From positions 1-18,289 of the forward strand of contig JALUYN010000134.1 in NCBI GenBank assembly GCA_027012915.1: 18,289 bases of DNA, read 5' to 3'. Made by a program: the position numbers and the translations under genes. Below are positions 1 to 7,999 of the stretch, in pieces. A model generated the notes under the pieces. It ran no database searches and was not told the origin of the DNA. It was given only the letters and a program-made list of their open reading frames with translations. Position 1 is the first letter of the stretch. Every line of letters starts with the position of its first letter. The DNA is from Cellvibrionaceae bacterium (GTDB lineage Bacteria > Pseudomonadota > Gammaproteobacteria > Pseudomonadales > Cellvibrionaceae).

Positions 1-1
1 C

Positions 2-136
2 GCGGAACTTTATGTTGGGCATGGCACTGTCTGGGTGAATGGCGATAATGGCTATATTGCCATGCAGGTCAGTGGGTTAGAAGTGCTTCCGGGGGCCGGT
101 CTCACGGATTCAGGTTATAGTAACAATAGCGATTGA
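2..136 (+). CDS. C-terminal end of an unrecognised protein (partial)
   Basis: An open frame runs in from the left edge and stops at TGA 134-136, leaving 44 residues. The composition is rich in Gly, Asn, Val and Asp (for example LYVGHGTVWVNGDNGY), which resembles the beta-rich C-terminus of a secreted or surface protein. This is only a compositional impression. No motif identifies the family, and the start lies outside the window. It could also be a chance open frame, because 44 codons is short. Confidence 0.4.
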   Translation, partial: AELYVGHGTVWVNGDNGYIAMQVSGLEVLPGAGLTDSGYSNNSD

Positions 137-366
137 GTACGCATTTGGCCCAAAACTGAAGCCATTAGAAGAGCGTTATTTGGCTTCGATTAATAACATT
201 TCAGAAACTATAAAGCTATGCCGCCTCAGTAATACCAGACAAACACCTCTTCAAAAGGCGGTGGGAAAGGCACTGGAAATGCAAACACTGCTAAGCCGCA
301 CCACGGTCAAAATATTGAACTCATTTTGCTTTAGGATGTTAATGAAAATCATATTTTAACAAAAGC
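137..366. other. Intergenic stretch without a recognisable gene
   Basis: Between the stop of the left-edge frame and the hairpin at 369-394 I see no convincing gene. One plus-strand frame stays open for about 70 codons, but it has no start codon with a ribosome-binding site and its translation looks unlike a folded protein. It could be a decayed gene remnant. The last 60 bp are AT-rich. Confidence 0.4.
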
Positions 367-368
367 AG

Positions 369-394
369 AAAGGCCCTGCTTCGGCAGGGCCTTT
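369..394 (-). terminator. Strong hairpin terminator (TTCG loop)
   Basis: AAAGGCCCTGC (369-379) and GCAGGGCCTTT (384-394) form a perfect 11-bp stem closed by a TTCG tetraloop. On the minus strand the stem is followed by a T-rich stretch (CTGCTTTTG), so it most likely ends transcription of the leftward membrane-protein gene whose stop codon is about 30 bp away. Because the stem itself ends in TTT on both strands, it may also act on any plus-strand transcript. Confidence 0.8.
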
Positions 395-424
395 CCATGC
401 ATGCCTTGCGTGTGCGGTCTTTGA

Positions 425-862
425 TCAATCCGCAGCGCTTGCGGCAGGCGCAAGGCGGGAAAGCTTGTTAGCTAGAAATATAACGAGTGCAATCACCACG
501 TAGTATGTCCATCCTACGTAGACCGACACCGCAAACGTACTGAGAAAAAAAACAGAAAAGTACCGAACCACGAATCGCTGGATCAGTGGCTGGCTCTTGG
601 CTGCTCGCCATATGCCTAGAAACACAAAAATGCTATAAAAACCCGCGATAAAAATCCCTTGCTTTAATCCACTTTCAATATCGCCATAAGGATCAGCTAA
701 AGTGCGCGCAAATAACCAATACCCCAGCACATAAATCCCCCCACCGATGAGCACGCCATAGAGCCAAAACGTCTTTTTAAGACCTAGCTCGCCCCTGGCC
801 AATCGGCTGGATAGTAACGGTTGGGTGAAGAGACCTAATACCGCTGCAAGAATGAACCCCAT
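425..862 (-). CDS. Small hypothetical membrane protein
   Basis: 145-residue protein that I do not recognise. Hydrophobic segments at about residues 1-17, 32-53, 69-86 and 100-132 suggest four, possibly five, membrane passes, with short charged loops (for example residues 18-31 and 87-99). It ends in an Ala-rich tail. The start ATG at 862 is preceded by TAAGGG at suitable distance. It lies downstream of the leftward Ter operon on the same strand, with a gap of about 100 bp that contains a hairpin, and is followed by a strong terminator. It could be read through from the operon or be an independent gene; nothing in the sequence ties it to the Ter system. Confidence 0.7.
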   Translation of the reverse strand: MGFILAAVLGLFTQPLLSSRLARGELGLKKTFWLYGVLIGGGIYVLGYWLFARTLADPYGDIESGLKQGIFIAGFYSIFVFLGIWRAAKSQPLIQRFVVRYFSVFFLSTFAVSVYVGWTYYVVIALVIFLANKLSRLAPAASAAD

Positions 863-917
863 GGAATAACCCTTATCTTCTTCTGTTGTGAGATGCGCAA
901 GTAGCGCTTTTTTATTG

Positions 918-944
918 GACAGGCAGCGTTGGGTGCTACCTGTC
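918..944 (-). terminator. Hairpin downstream of the kinase-like gene
   Basis: Positions 918-927 and 935-944 form a 10-bp stem with a 7-nt loop. On the minus strand the only imperfect pair becomes a G-U wobble, whereas on the plus strand it is a C-A mismatch, so the structure fits the leftward transcript. It lies about 20 bp after the stop codon of the kinase-like gene. It lacks a following U-run, so it is not a classical intrinsic terminator; it may protect the 3' end or act with Rho. Confidence 0.4.
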
Positions 945-962
945 GCAAACTAACCTGCTGTT

Positions 963-2456
963 TTACACCATTTGCAGATAGAACAAGCGACTGCTGGGAG
1001 ACTTACCGGTCAGTAGCTGTAAGCCATCTTCCAGCTCAACCTTACCGCCGATACTGATTGCTTCCCCCGTCTTGGCATTTTTCAAGTCGGGCATGCTCTC
1101 ATTAACCAAGAACCAGCGCTGCTGGTGGAGAACGAAGTAGCCCACCCTGGATTTATTCTCTGAAGCCAGTCGCTCGTTTGGCACAATCGTGCGGTCGATA
1201 TGCCACGGGAACACGCTTTGATTGGAATACACCATCAGACGATGATTGTCGGGGCGAAACCGGTCTCCCCTGGCGGAGTACAGATTGATCACCGGTAATT
1301 TACCCTGATAGCGGGTACCGCAAAACGGGCAGCGAGGTGCCGTCGTGTTATCGAAAACAAACCACCCCTGCTGACAGCTGCTGTTCTGACACGGCTGTAT
1401 CAGATCAACCGTCTTCACCAGCGCCGTCTCCCACTCATCGGCACTGGGCCGCTGCCGGGGCTCATGAAGGCCGTCTATAAACGCTCGATCAAACAGCTCT
1501 TTGAGGTATGGCCCGGTTACCGTGTACGGCAGCTTCTTAGGATCTTTCCAGGGCAGCTCAGTCGGCTTTGTGTTCTCCGTGGGCGCTAAGCGATTTGAAG
1601 CATCGTTTGGATGCTCGATAAACAGCGCTTTTTCTCCCATGGTCAAACGCTCATCCTCGCCAGGATCTTCAGCATGAACCTTTTGGCCACGCAGCGGATG
1701 GCGGAGTAGAAGGAGCGAATAGACCATGACCGCTAATGCATGACGATCAGTGAAAATGCTCGGAAGTGCACGCTGAGGGTCTGTCTTGGACAGGTGACTG
1801 GTCGCAACACATTCAGGCGCAATAAAGTCGGGCGTCCCCACCACCTCGGGCGGGAAGCGGTCGGGCACCACCAAACCGTCCATGTCAATGATGCAGACGT
1901 TCCCCGTGGTGGGAGCGAGCAAGACGTTTTTGTAGCTCAGATCGCTATGCGCCAGCCCTGCGGCGTGAAGTCGCCGAATAGCCCGAGCGAGCCGTAAGCA
2001 GAGTTGCAGATAGTTGAGCCAGTTTCCCCGTTCTCGTTCATCCAGGAATTTGAACTGATTATTAGGCGAAGCGAACCACTTCCCTTCTTTGTCCTTGCCC
2101 TGGATCTTGAGCATGTCGTTATTAAACGAGCCATGCTCAAAAAAGAAGTGATCCCGGTAAAACGGCGCGACGACACCAACGCGCCCTTGATGCTCTACGG
2201 TGGCCGTGGGCCAGCAATAGAATTGATCCCAATACGCACCTTGCTCATTCTCGAAGATGCGCTCCCGGTAGGCACCGGTAATCATCTCAAGCCGCTGGCG
2301 GGCAGCGTCATCCAGCTGGTTGCGATAGAAGGCAACAACATAGCGCTTATCGGGGCTGGCATAGACATCTTTCATCCCGCCTGTCGCGATAATTTTATCC
2401 CGGAACTGCACCTGCTCACCGTTGGAAGCCGTGAGCGTAATAATCGACTCACTCAT
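963..2456 (-). CDS. Protein-kinase-like protein with C-terminal zinc ribbon (TerY-P kinase)
   Basis: 497 residues. An N-terminal kinase fold can be read: a glycine-loop remnant near residues 26-32 (GGMKDVY), the catalytic loop HSDLSYKN at 170-177 (Asp172, Asn177), DMDG in place of DFG at 191-194, and an APE-like APEC at 214-217. The HRD arginine is Ser, and the expected beta-3 lysine is not evident in VVAFYRN (40-46). A zinc ribbon follows with Cys356, Cys361, Cys376 and Cys379, then a C-terminal domain of about 110 residues rich in beta structure, possibly FHA-like. It is the last gene of the leftward operon, and its ATG overlaps the phosphatase stop by ATGA. Family knowledge: kinase, PP2C phosphatase and TerY vWA proteins form a conserved signalling triad in Ter loci. 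The substrate is unknown. Confidence 0.85.
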   Translation of the reverse strand: MSESIITLTASNGEQVQFRDKIIATGGMKDVYASPDKRYVVAFYRNQLDDAARQRLEMITGAYRERIFENEQGAYWDQFYCWPTATVEHQGRVGVVAPFYRDHFFFEHGSFNNDMLKIQGKDKEGKWFASPNNQFKFLDERERGNWLNYLQLCLRLARAIRRLHAAGLAHSDLSYKNVLLAPTTGNVCIIDMDGLVVPDRFPPEVVGTPDFIAPECVATSHLSKTDPQRALPSIFTDRHALAVMVYSLLLLRHPLRGQKVHAEDPGEDERLTMGEKALFIEHPNDASNRLAPTENTKPTELPWKDPKKLPYTVTGPYLKELFDRAFIDGLHEPRQRPSADEWETALVKTVDLIQPCQNSSCQQGWFVFDNTTAPRCPFCGTRYQGKLPVINLYSARGDRFRPDNHRLMVYSNQSVFPWHIDRTIVPNERLASENKSRVGYFVLHQQRWFLVNESMPDLKNAKTGEAISIGGKVELEDGLQLLTGKSPSSRLFYLQMV

Positions 2457-4087
2457 GCTTGCGCCTCCTGAAGATCGCTTGGCTGAGATTCGCCGGCACC
2501 CCGATGCAGTACCGCGATGGTGCGGTCATCATGGTGACGCTCCATGAAAAATGCCAGGTACTCCTGAAGCGGATCACGCGCTGCCTCATCAGAGGGTTCG
2601 GGTAGCGCTGGCGCTAGCTCGGCAAAGAGGCTCCACCACTGTTGGCCATCATGCATGTCGTTATCAGAGTCGAACTTCGGATCAGTCACCCCGTCAGTCG
2701 CTAGTATCAGGGCATCCAGCGAAGAGAAGACCTTGACCTTAGCCCGTTGATAAAGCCCTTGCCCTTCCTGAAACAGGGGCGCGTCCAGAAAGCGTGTTTG
2801 GCCCGCGTGCTGTCCAGAATCTGCTGTATTGAGCAGCTCCCCCTGGTCTCCGCTATACAATGCAGCAATGGCCCCATCGCCAATGCCGAAAGTCACCACG
2901 ACATGGCCTTGCGGGGTTTCTTTGTGCAGTGCTAGTAACAGCGTGGTCGCAAATGCCTTGACAGGATGCCCGGAGGCCTTGGCTTCTTCATTGATCGCTC
3001 GGTGACCCGCATGCACAGCCGTAATAATGGTCTGCTGAAGCGGGATAAGCAGTTCCTGAGACATACGGGATAAATCGTCCCCCTGCCACCATGCCAGTGC
3101 AGCCGCTTCCAGTGACTCTCCTGCACTGGACACTAGCGTCTTCAACAGATCATCACGGGCAGTGGTCGTCGCCAACAAACTTCCCTGACGCGAAAACTCG
3201 CTCGAACCCGCCCCATCGCCCACCACTAAAATGTTCCAGCCGGTTGATGTGCGAGCAATCACGCCGTGGTCATCGCGCTGCCCTCCGGTGTGGGCATGGG
3301 AGCGCCCGCGCTGAGAGGCCATGGCCATATGCCATCCATCGCCGACATCCAAGCGCGCTACGTCTTCATCCGGTTTTGCATAGGGCGCAGCCGGGTCAGA
3401 TGGCAGGTTTTTCCACAAATCACGTGAATTAGGGATCAGCGCCAGCTTGAGCTCCAGCTTCTGCGTGACCTCCCCCTGATCGTTGCGCCCCTCTACACGT
3501 AGCTGATAGTTGCCGGGCGTCGAGGGTGTGCCTTGAAGACGCCCCTCTTCGGTCAGTGATAAGCCACTGCCCCCGTCATCAATCAGCACGAGTTGTGGGG
3601 GTAAGGAAGCTACAACGCTATCGAGTTGAGCATCATACGCTTGACCAGAGCGACCATTAGGCAGGCTTTCAGTGCGCGAGATGATGCTGGGACGTGGGCT
3701 CACTTCCGCTGGTTCAGCTGGCGCGTCAGGAATTTCTCCAGGCTGCAACGTCGGTGCTGGTTCGCCACTCTCCACATCATCCATGTTACGTGCATCTACT
3801 GCTTGGGGCGCTGGCTGGGGCTTAGCGTCTGACATTGTGCGTTCCTCGCTATCGCACACCGGTAACCCTGGTGTGAACGTAGGCTCTTGTGCGGCAGGCT
3901 TTTCCGTTTGAGCACGTTTGTATTGGGCTGACATCGCCGAATTAAACTGATCACGGAACTGATCAATCAGCGTTTTCGCGTCAGTCTCGTTAAGTGCCCA
4001 GTCCACTACAGCACCATTCCAGCGACGGCCGGGGGTGTTCAAAAGTGCTTTCACCACACGGCGATAATAGTCGTCCGACTGATTCAT
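2453..4087 (-). CDS. PP2C-type Ser/Thr phosphatase with Ig-like domain
   Basis: 544 residues. The first 60 or so are helical and followed by a Pro/Ala/Glu-rich linker (about 61-135). Residues about 136-218 look like a putative-Ig (He_PIG) beta-sandwich, with SLPNGRSGQAYDAQL at the start and EGRLQGTPSTPGNYQLRV in the middle. The C-terminal half is a PP2C phosphatase: VVGDGAGSSEFS (288-299), GIGDGAI (401-407), ATDGVTDP (463-470) and DDRTIAVL (520-527) carry the metal-binding aspartates. It should remove phosphate from Ser/Thr in partners of the adjacent kinase. Its ATG overlaps the stop of the upstream vWA gene by ATGA and its stop overlaps the kinase start, so translation of the three is probably coupled. 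No signal peptide is seen, so it is likely cytoplasmic. Confidence 0.88.
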   Translation of the reverse strand: MNQSDDYYRRVVKALLNTPGRRWNGAVVDWALNETDAKTLIDQFRDQFNSAMSAQYKRAQTEKPAAQEPTFTPGLPVCDSEERTMSDAKPQPAPQAVDARNMDDVESGEPAPTLQPGEIPDAPAEPAEVSPRPSIISRTESLPNGRSGQAYDAQLDSVVASLPPQLVLIDDGGSGLSLTEEGRLQGTPSTPGNYQLRVEGRNDQGEVTQKLELKLALIPNSRDLWKNLPSDPAAPYAKPDEDVARLDVGDGWHMAMASQRGRSHAHTGGQRDDHGVIARTSTGWNILVVGDGAGSSEFSRQGSLLATTTARDDLLKTLVSSAGESLEAAALAWWQGDDLSRMSQELLIPLQQTIITAVHAGHRAINEEAKASGHPVKAFATTLLLALHKETPQGHVVVTFGIGDGAIAALYSGDQGELLNTADSGQHAGQTRFLDAPLFQEGQGLYQRAKVKVFSSLDALILATDGVTDPKFDSDNDMHDGQQWWSLFAELAPALPEPSDEAARDPLQEYLAFFMERHHDDRTIAVLHRGAGESQPSDLQEAQA

Positions 4088-5133
4088 CCCTGCCCCCTGC
4101 CTACGTTGAAACCGCTGTTACCTCCCCCTTTGCCAAAGGCAACGGGCGTTTGACACCAAGGACAGGTTTGTTTGCCTGGGCCATTGCAACACATCAACTT
4201 GCCACACTGGCAGAGTGCGAAAGAAGTCATCGCGCCGCAGTGCGGGCAAGGCGGCACGCCTTCAAGCTGGTCAGAATTGACCGACGCGTTGGTACTGCTT
4301 TGCGACGACCACTCGAAATATTCTTCTTCCAGTGGATAGCCGCCTTCTAACCCATAGATCCCTTGACTGGCCGCACTGCCCAATCCTCCCGGCAACGTTA
4401 CGGCGCTATATTTCAATAGGTAGGGTTTTCTATTGCGATGACAGCGCCCGGTAAACACCACCACTTGGTCATCGACGGGGGCAGGATCGCCCTCTTTCAC
4501 CAAGCTGATACCCACGTCCCCCGCTTTAGCGAGTGAAATGCCCGGTGCGCTTTTACCTGCATCCAAGGCTTGGCTCTGCGCTGACACCGATGCGGTGACC
4601 CAGCGCGCAAAGCGACTTAACTCCTCCCCACTGCCGTCATCCAGAGAGACAACATCATCGGTGAGCTGTTTAAGCACCTGAGTGTCTGCAGACTGCCCCA
4701 ACGTCACCGCAATCAAGTGCGCACGGCTGGAAAAGTGCTGGCGCCAGCGCCGGACAGCGGCCTCATAGCGATCGGTCGGCCGACCATCGGTCAGGAGATA
4801 CACGACCGGCTCCCAATCGCCCCGCTGGGAGGCGCTGGTTTTCTTCACGTCGATCTCAATACGTGTCATCAGCTCATCTAACGCTTCGCCTAAGGCAGTG
4901 CCTCCCCCGAGAGGAAGGCGAGGCGCGTAAAAGCTCATGAGATCCACCATGGGTACCACGGTGCCCACCTTACCGGCGAAGGCGATCACTGAGATATAGA
5001 CGGTTTCCAGCGCACTTGGGTCCTGCCTTAGCTGCGCAACGATAGACTCCATAGCGCGTTGAAGCTGCGCATGGGGATCGCCGGCCATGGACTCGCTGAC
5101 ATCCAAAACAAAGAAAATCGGTAAACGTCTCAT
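4084..5133 (-). CDS. TerY-type vWA protein with C-terminal zinc-binding cysteines
   Basis: 349 residues. Residues 1-185 form a von Willebrand factor A domain with an intact MIDAS: DVSES (Asp11, Ser13, Ser15), Thr79 and TDGRPTD with Asp116. A linker at 198-216 contains two copies of an I-S-L-x-K motif that resembles the start of TerD domains. The C-terminal 60 residues carry eight cysteines (296, 299, 308, 310, 315, 316, 324, 327), consistent with one or two zinc ribbons, then a Gly-rich tail. It is the longest of three tandem vWA paralogues; the other two are 214 residues and lack the cysteines. It is the vWA gene directly coupled to the phosphatase and kinase and is therefore the likely adaptor of that triad. 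Confidence 0.87.
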   Translation of the reverse strand: MRRLPIFFVLDVSESMAGDPHAQLQRAMESIVAQLRQDPSALETVYISVIAFAGKVGTVVPMVDLMSFYAPRLPLGGGTALGEALDELMTRIEIDVKKTSASQRGDWEPVVYLLTDGRPTDRYEAAVRRWRQHFSSRAHLIAVTLGQSADTQVLKQLTDDVVSLDDGSGEELSRFARWVTASVSAQSQALDAGKSAPGISLAKAGDVGISLVKEGDPAPVDDQVVVFTGRCHRNRKPYLLKYSAVTLPGGLGSAASQGIYGLEGGYPLEEEYFEWSSQSSTNASVNSDQLEGVPPCPHCGAMTSFALCQCGKLMCCNGPGKQTCPWCQTPVAFGKGGGNSGFNVGRGQG

Positions 5134-5144
5134 GAAGGCCTCAG

Positions 5145-5789
5145 TTACAGGACTACCTGCACTTCATCGGGTGGCGGTGGCAGGGTGATATCGTCAGCCG
5201 TACCGTTTTGTTGACCGCTGGCGCTAGCAGCAATGGAGGCTGATACCCACTGGAAGTAGGTCGCAAATCCGGCGCTGTCCATGGTTTCGAGACTGACGGT
5301 CTTGGTCGCAAACTTCTTCAAGTGTTCTTGCTTAGCTTTTGGGCCTGCGGCCAAGGCAATAATGTCTGAAAATTTCATCGCCTTGATGCGCTGCACAGCC
5401 GCTTCAAAATCCATCAGGTCAGACGGGGCACCATCGGTCATGACAAAGAGCATCGGGCGAAAATCACCCTTCTGATCTGCTGTGGCCGTGCGAACGTCTC
5501 GCTCCACACAATCGCAGACCTTGTTGAGCCCTTCCCCCATGTGCGTGGCGCCAGAGCGGGGCAGCTCAATATCATCGACCTGGGCACTCTCAAGCGGCTG
5601 CAAAGGCAGCAGTTCCTTGACCTCATGATCGAAGGTAATGATCGACAAGTGCACCGTTTCGAGTGCATACGGGTCCTGGCGAAGCGCCGACAGCATGGCA
5701 GACAGTCCCACATTGACTGACTGAATGGGCTCACCTCGCATTGACCCGCTGCTATCAATCAGCAAATAGATAGGGAGACGACGATCCAT
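5145..5789 (-). CDS. terY: TerY-like vWA domain protein
   Basis: 214 residues, essentially a single vWA domain and close in size to TerY of plasmid ter operons. The MIDAS metal site is complete: DSSGS (Asp12, Ser14, Ser16), Thr82 and MTDGAPSD with Asp119. It ends with a Pro-rich tail (LPPPPDEVQVVL). An AAGGAGG-like site lies just before the ATG (complement of ccttggg region near 5795). It sits 11 bp upstream of the next vWA gene and 14 bp downstream of the preceding one, so it is part of the same transcript. vWA proteins bind partners through a metal ion; the partner here is presumably a TerD-domain protein or the kinase/phosphatase pair. Confidence 0.88.
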   Translation of the reverse strand: MDRRLPIYLLIDSSGSMRGEPIQSVNVGLSAMLSALRQDPYALETVHLSIITFDHEVKELLPLQPLESAQVDDIELPRSGATHMGEGLNKVCDCVERDVRTATADQKGDFRPMLFVMTDGAPSDLMDFEAAVQRIKAMKFSDIIALAAGPKAKQEHLKKFATKTVSLETMDSAGFATYFQWVSASIAASASGQQNGTADDITLPPPPDEVQVVL

Positions 5790-5803
5790 ATAACCTCCTT
5801 GGG

Positions 5804-6448
5804 TTAGTTTTTACTGAGATTGATGACGCTAATTTCTTGCGGGGGCGGAGGGAGCTCGGCACTACCATCACTGCCTCCTGATTCGACGGACTGACTGGTC
5901 ATCGACACGCTCGCCGATACCCAGGCGAAGAAAGCACGGATCGACTCGGCGTCATTGCTATCCAAGCGCACCACGTCGGTCGCGAAGCGCTGCAGGTCGT
6001 CGGTGTTAGCATCGGGGCCAGCGGCACAGCCAACCAGCTTCGCGACGCTAACGCCTTTCATCGCATCGATGCCCACCTGCAGATTGTCGTTAGCAGCCCC
6101 ATCGGTAAACACAAACACTAACGGCCGCCAATCGCCTTTGGAGCTACTGGTCGACGCTTGCACTTCCGACCGAATGCAATCAGCGGTGAGCTTTAAAGCA
6201 GCGCCTAGCGCTGTCATGCCATCAGGTTTGAGGATAGGTGGCTGGAACGACATCAAATCACACAGAGGTACCGTGTGGCGGGCCTCGGAGCTGAACTGAA
6301 TCACCGAGAGGTAGACGGTTTCGAGGGCAAAGGGGTCCTGGCGCAACATATCCACCAAGGCTTGCAAGCCTTTGTTGACGGCTTCAATGGGAGCACCCGA
6401 CATCGAGTACGAACTATCTAGGCACAGATAAACGGGAAGACGGCGCAT
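5804..6448 (-). CDS. terY: TerY-like vWA domain protein
   Basis: 214 residues, a paralogue of the two vWA proteins downstream. MIDAS: DSSYS (Asp11, Ser13, Ser15), Thr79 and FTDGAAND with Asp116. Several blocks (LRQDPFALETVYLSVI at 35-50, KGDWRPLVFV at 104-113) are nearly identical to the other two copies, which points to tandem duplication. The Pro-rich tail (LPPPPQEISV) ends in INLSKN at 209-214, a motif that looks like the first strand of a TerD domain. It follows the terA-like gene after a 77-bp gap and precedes the next vWA gene by 14 bp. Confidence 0.88.
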   Translation of the reverse strand: MRRLPVYLCLDSSYSMSGAPIEAVNKGLQALVDMLRQDPFALETVYLSVIQFSSEARHTVPLCDLMSFQPPILKPDGMTALGAALKLTADCIRSEVQASTSSSKGDWRPLVFVFTDGAANDNLQVGIDAMKGVSVAKLVGCAAGPDANTDDLQRFATDVVRLDSNDAESIRAFFAWVSASVSMTSQSVESGGSDGSAELPPPPQEISVINLSKN

Positions 6449-6525
6449 GATTCGCTCACATGGTTAGATCGTTGGGTATGAGGGCAGCCACTTCTAACGA
6501 CTGCCCCAAGGAAACATCAACAGTG

Positions 6526-7707
6526 TTATTTACTGCCAGCGCGCCACTTGAAGCCAAAACCATAATGACGGTCGGCTAACTCGTGGCCATTGAAATAATT
6601 GACTTCCTTCGAGATGTTGAGCGACCCGTTACGGTTCTCAAGCATGCCAATGACACAGAAATTCTGGTCTTTACCGCTGGCATCCATCCGAATTTCGATT
6701 TCCGGCTGATCCGGGGCCTTGATAGACACCCGACCATTCGTTTGCGCCCAGTTAGCCACCCCTTCATAAATAAAGGCGAATACCATGACGCGCTTAATCT
6801 GGTCCCAATGCTTACCGTTAATGTACAGATTCTCACCCAGGCTCACGGAGCCCGTGCGATCATCCCCATCGAGGAAAATGTAGGGAGATCTATCAAGCTG
6901 ACCAAAATGGTTGCCCAATGCCTGGACAATCCCTTTCGAGCCATCTTTGAACTCGAACATACACCCTAGGTCTAGGTCGACGCCGTTGCTCCCGCCGCCT
7001 AACAAGGAGCCTAGAAACCCTTTTTTAGCCCCACCGCTGGTCTGATCCCAGTTCAAATTGATGTGGATTTTTCCGAAGGACGACGACTTCTTCTCCAGCG
7101 AGATGGTGTCGCCTTTCTTGTCGAGGGTGATTTTGCTGAGATTAATGGAGGGCTTTGCAGCTGGGGCTGGGGCTGGCGAGGGAGTGGGCGCAGGCGCAGG
7201 CGTCGAACTGCTGTCGACCTGGACACCAAAATGCTCCGCTAGCGGTGCCATTCCCCCGGCAAACCCCTGATCGACCACTTTGACTTTCCATTCGCCGTTG
7301 CGACGATACAGCTCGCAGACAATGAGTGATTTTTCCGGTCGCCCCTTCCCTGTCCCGCTGAATTCAAAACGATCTCCACCCCCATCGAGAACGAATTGGT
7401 AACCCTCGGCCAACGCCGATAACCCCGGCTCGACAGTCAACACAAAGGCAATGCGTTCGATATGTGTGCCAACTCTTCCCAGATCCACGGCAAACGTCGA
7501 ACCGTCGCGTTGGGTGACAGACCCGGAGGGGTGCTGAGGCTGATTGAAGAAAATAAAGTCGTCATCACTGGACACTTTGCCTTGGCCGGTCAGCAACACT
7601 GCCGATGCATCCAACGTGACATTTTGCGTGTTACCCACGAGCAAACGAAACGTCAGTTGATGAGCGCTCAACTTGGCGTTCTGTCCGGTTACCAACGTGG
7701 TTCCCAT
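6526..7707 (-). CDS. terA: TerA-like protein with two TerD-type domains
   Basis: 393 residues, close to the length of plasmid TerA. Residues about 1-162 form a TerD-like beta-sandwich (VTLDASAVLLTGQGKV, DDFIFFNQPQ, CELYRRNGEWKV, QGFAGGMAPLAEHFGV). A Pro/Ala linker (167-186) leads to a second, more divergent TerD-type domain that begins with SINLSKITLDKKGDTISLEK (187-206) and contains KKGFLG (228-233) and GDDRTG (281-286), a shortened form of the calcium-binding [13 protein letters not shown] segment. The ATG at 7707 is preceded by a strong GGAGG nine bases upstream. It is the first gene of the leftward operon, so terA is here separated from terBCDE by a divergent promoter region. Likely a cytoplasmic calcium-binding component of the Ter complex. 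Confidence 0.87.
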   Translation of the reverse strand: MGTTLVTGQNAKLSAHQLTFRLLVGNTQNVTLDASAVLLTGQGKVSSDDDFIFFNQPQHPSGSVTQRDGSTFAVDLGRVGTHIERIAFVLTVEPGLSALAEGYQFVLDGGGDRFEFSGTGKGRPEKSLIVCELYRRNGEWKVKVVDQGFAGGMAPLAEHFGVQVDSSSTPAPAPTPSPAPAPAAKPSINLSKITLDKKGDTISLEKKSSSFGKIHINLNWDQTSGGAKKGFLGSLLGGGSNGVDLDLGCMFEFKDGSKGIVQALGNHFGQLDRSPYIFLDGDDRTGSVSLGENLYINGKHWDQIKRVMVFAFIYEGVANWAQTNGRVSIKAPDQPEIEIRMDASGKDQNFCVIGMLENRNGSLNISKEVNYFNGHELADRHYGFGFKWRAGSK

Positions 7708-7770
7708 AAAGCACTACCTCCCTTTTTTAGTTTGACACGACCTAACATAAGAACAATGCCCGCTTGCATC

Positions 7771-7798
7771 GTTATATCTCAACGCTGTTAAAAGAAAC
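7771..7798 (-). promoter_or_regulatory. Candidate promoter for the terA operon
   Basis: On the minus strand, TATAAC (7771-7776) could serve as a -10 box, with GTTTCT (7793-7798) as a poor -35 box at a 16-bp spacing. The leader to the terA start would be about 60 nt. The -35 match is weak, so an activator may be needed or the true promoter may lie elsewhere in the gap. Confidence 0.25.
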
Positions 7799-7971
7799 TG
7801 AAAGTGCAAAGAGTTTTACAACCTCCTTCACCAACAATACAAAAAAAAGTATTGGTATAAGACTCAGGATCTTTTAATGCCGTCAACACCATTTTTGTAA
7901 CATCGCGTTGGCACTGATTCATACCCAAAAGTATTAGCTATATGCATCTCAAAAAAATCTACTTCATTCTA

Positions 7972-7999
7972 TTGCATTAGGCATACTTTACGGTAATCT
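7972..7999 (+). promoter_or_regulatory. Candidate promoter for terB operon
   Basis: TTGCAT (7972-7977) and TAATCT (7994-7999) resemble sigma-70 -35 and -10 boxes with a 16-bp spacer. They lie about 40 bp before the terB start, giving a short leader that includes the GAGG ribosome-binding site. The assignment rests on consensus resemblance only. Confidence 0.35.

Noticed and set aside
137..356. About 70-codon plus-strand open frame after the left-edge gene
   Set aside because: No start codon with a ribosome-binding site and no recognisable sequence; treated as intergenic or a remnant.
895..913. GCGC-AAGTA-GCGC followed by TTTTTT as an intrinsic terminator
   Set aside because: The stem is only 4 bp, and no plus-strand gene lies upstream that would need it.
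2004..2471. 155-codon plus-strand open frame opposite the kinase gene
   Set aside because: It lies wholly antisense to a well-supported kinase and has no recognisable domain, so it is a shadow of high-GC codon bias.
3091..3432. 113-codon plus-strand open frame opposite the phosphatase gene
   Set aside because: Antisense to a conserved PP2C domain; composition is Pro/Arg/His-rich as expected for a shadow frame.
6583..6969. 128-codon plus-strand open frame opposite terA
   Set aside because: Antisense to the second TerD-type domain of terA; no ribosome-binding site or known motif.
7149..7206. Tandem-repeat-like GC-rich run (ggctgg / gcaggc units)
   Set aside because: It encodes the Pro/Ala linker between the two terA domains; the repeat is a consequence of alternating Pro and Ala codons, not an independent DNA repeat.
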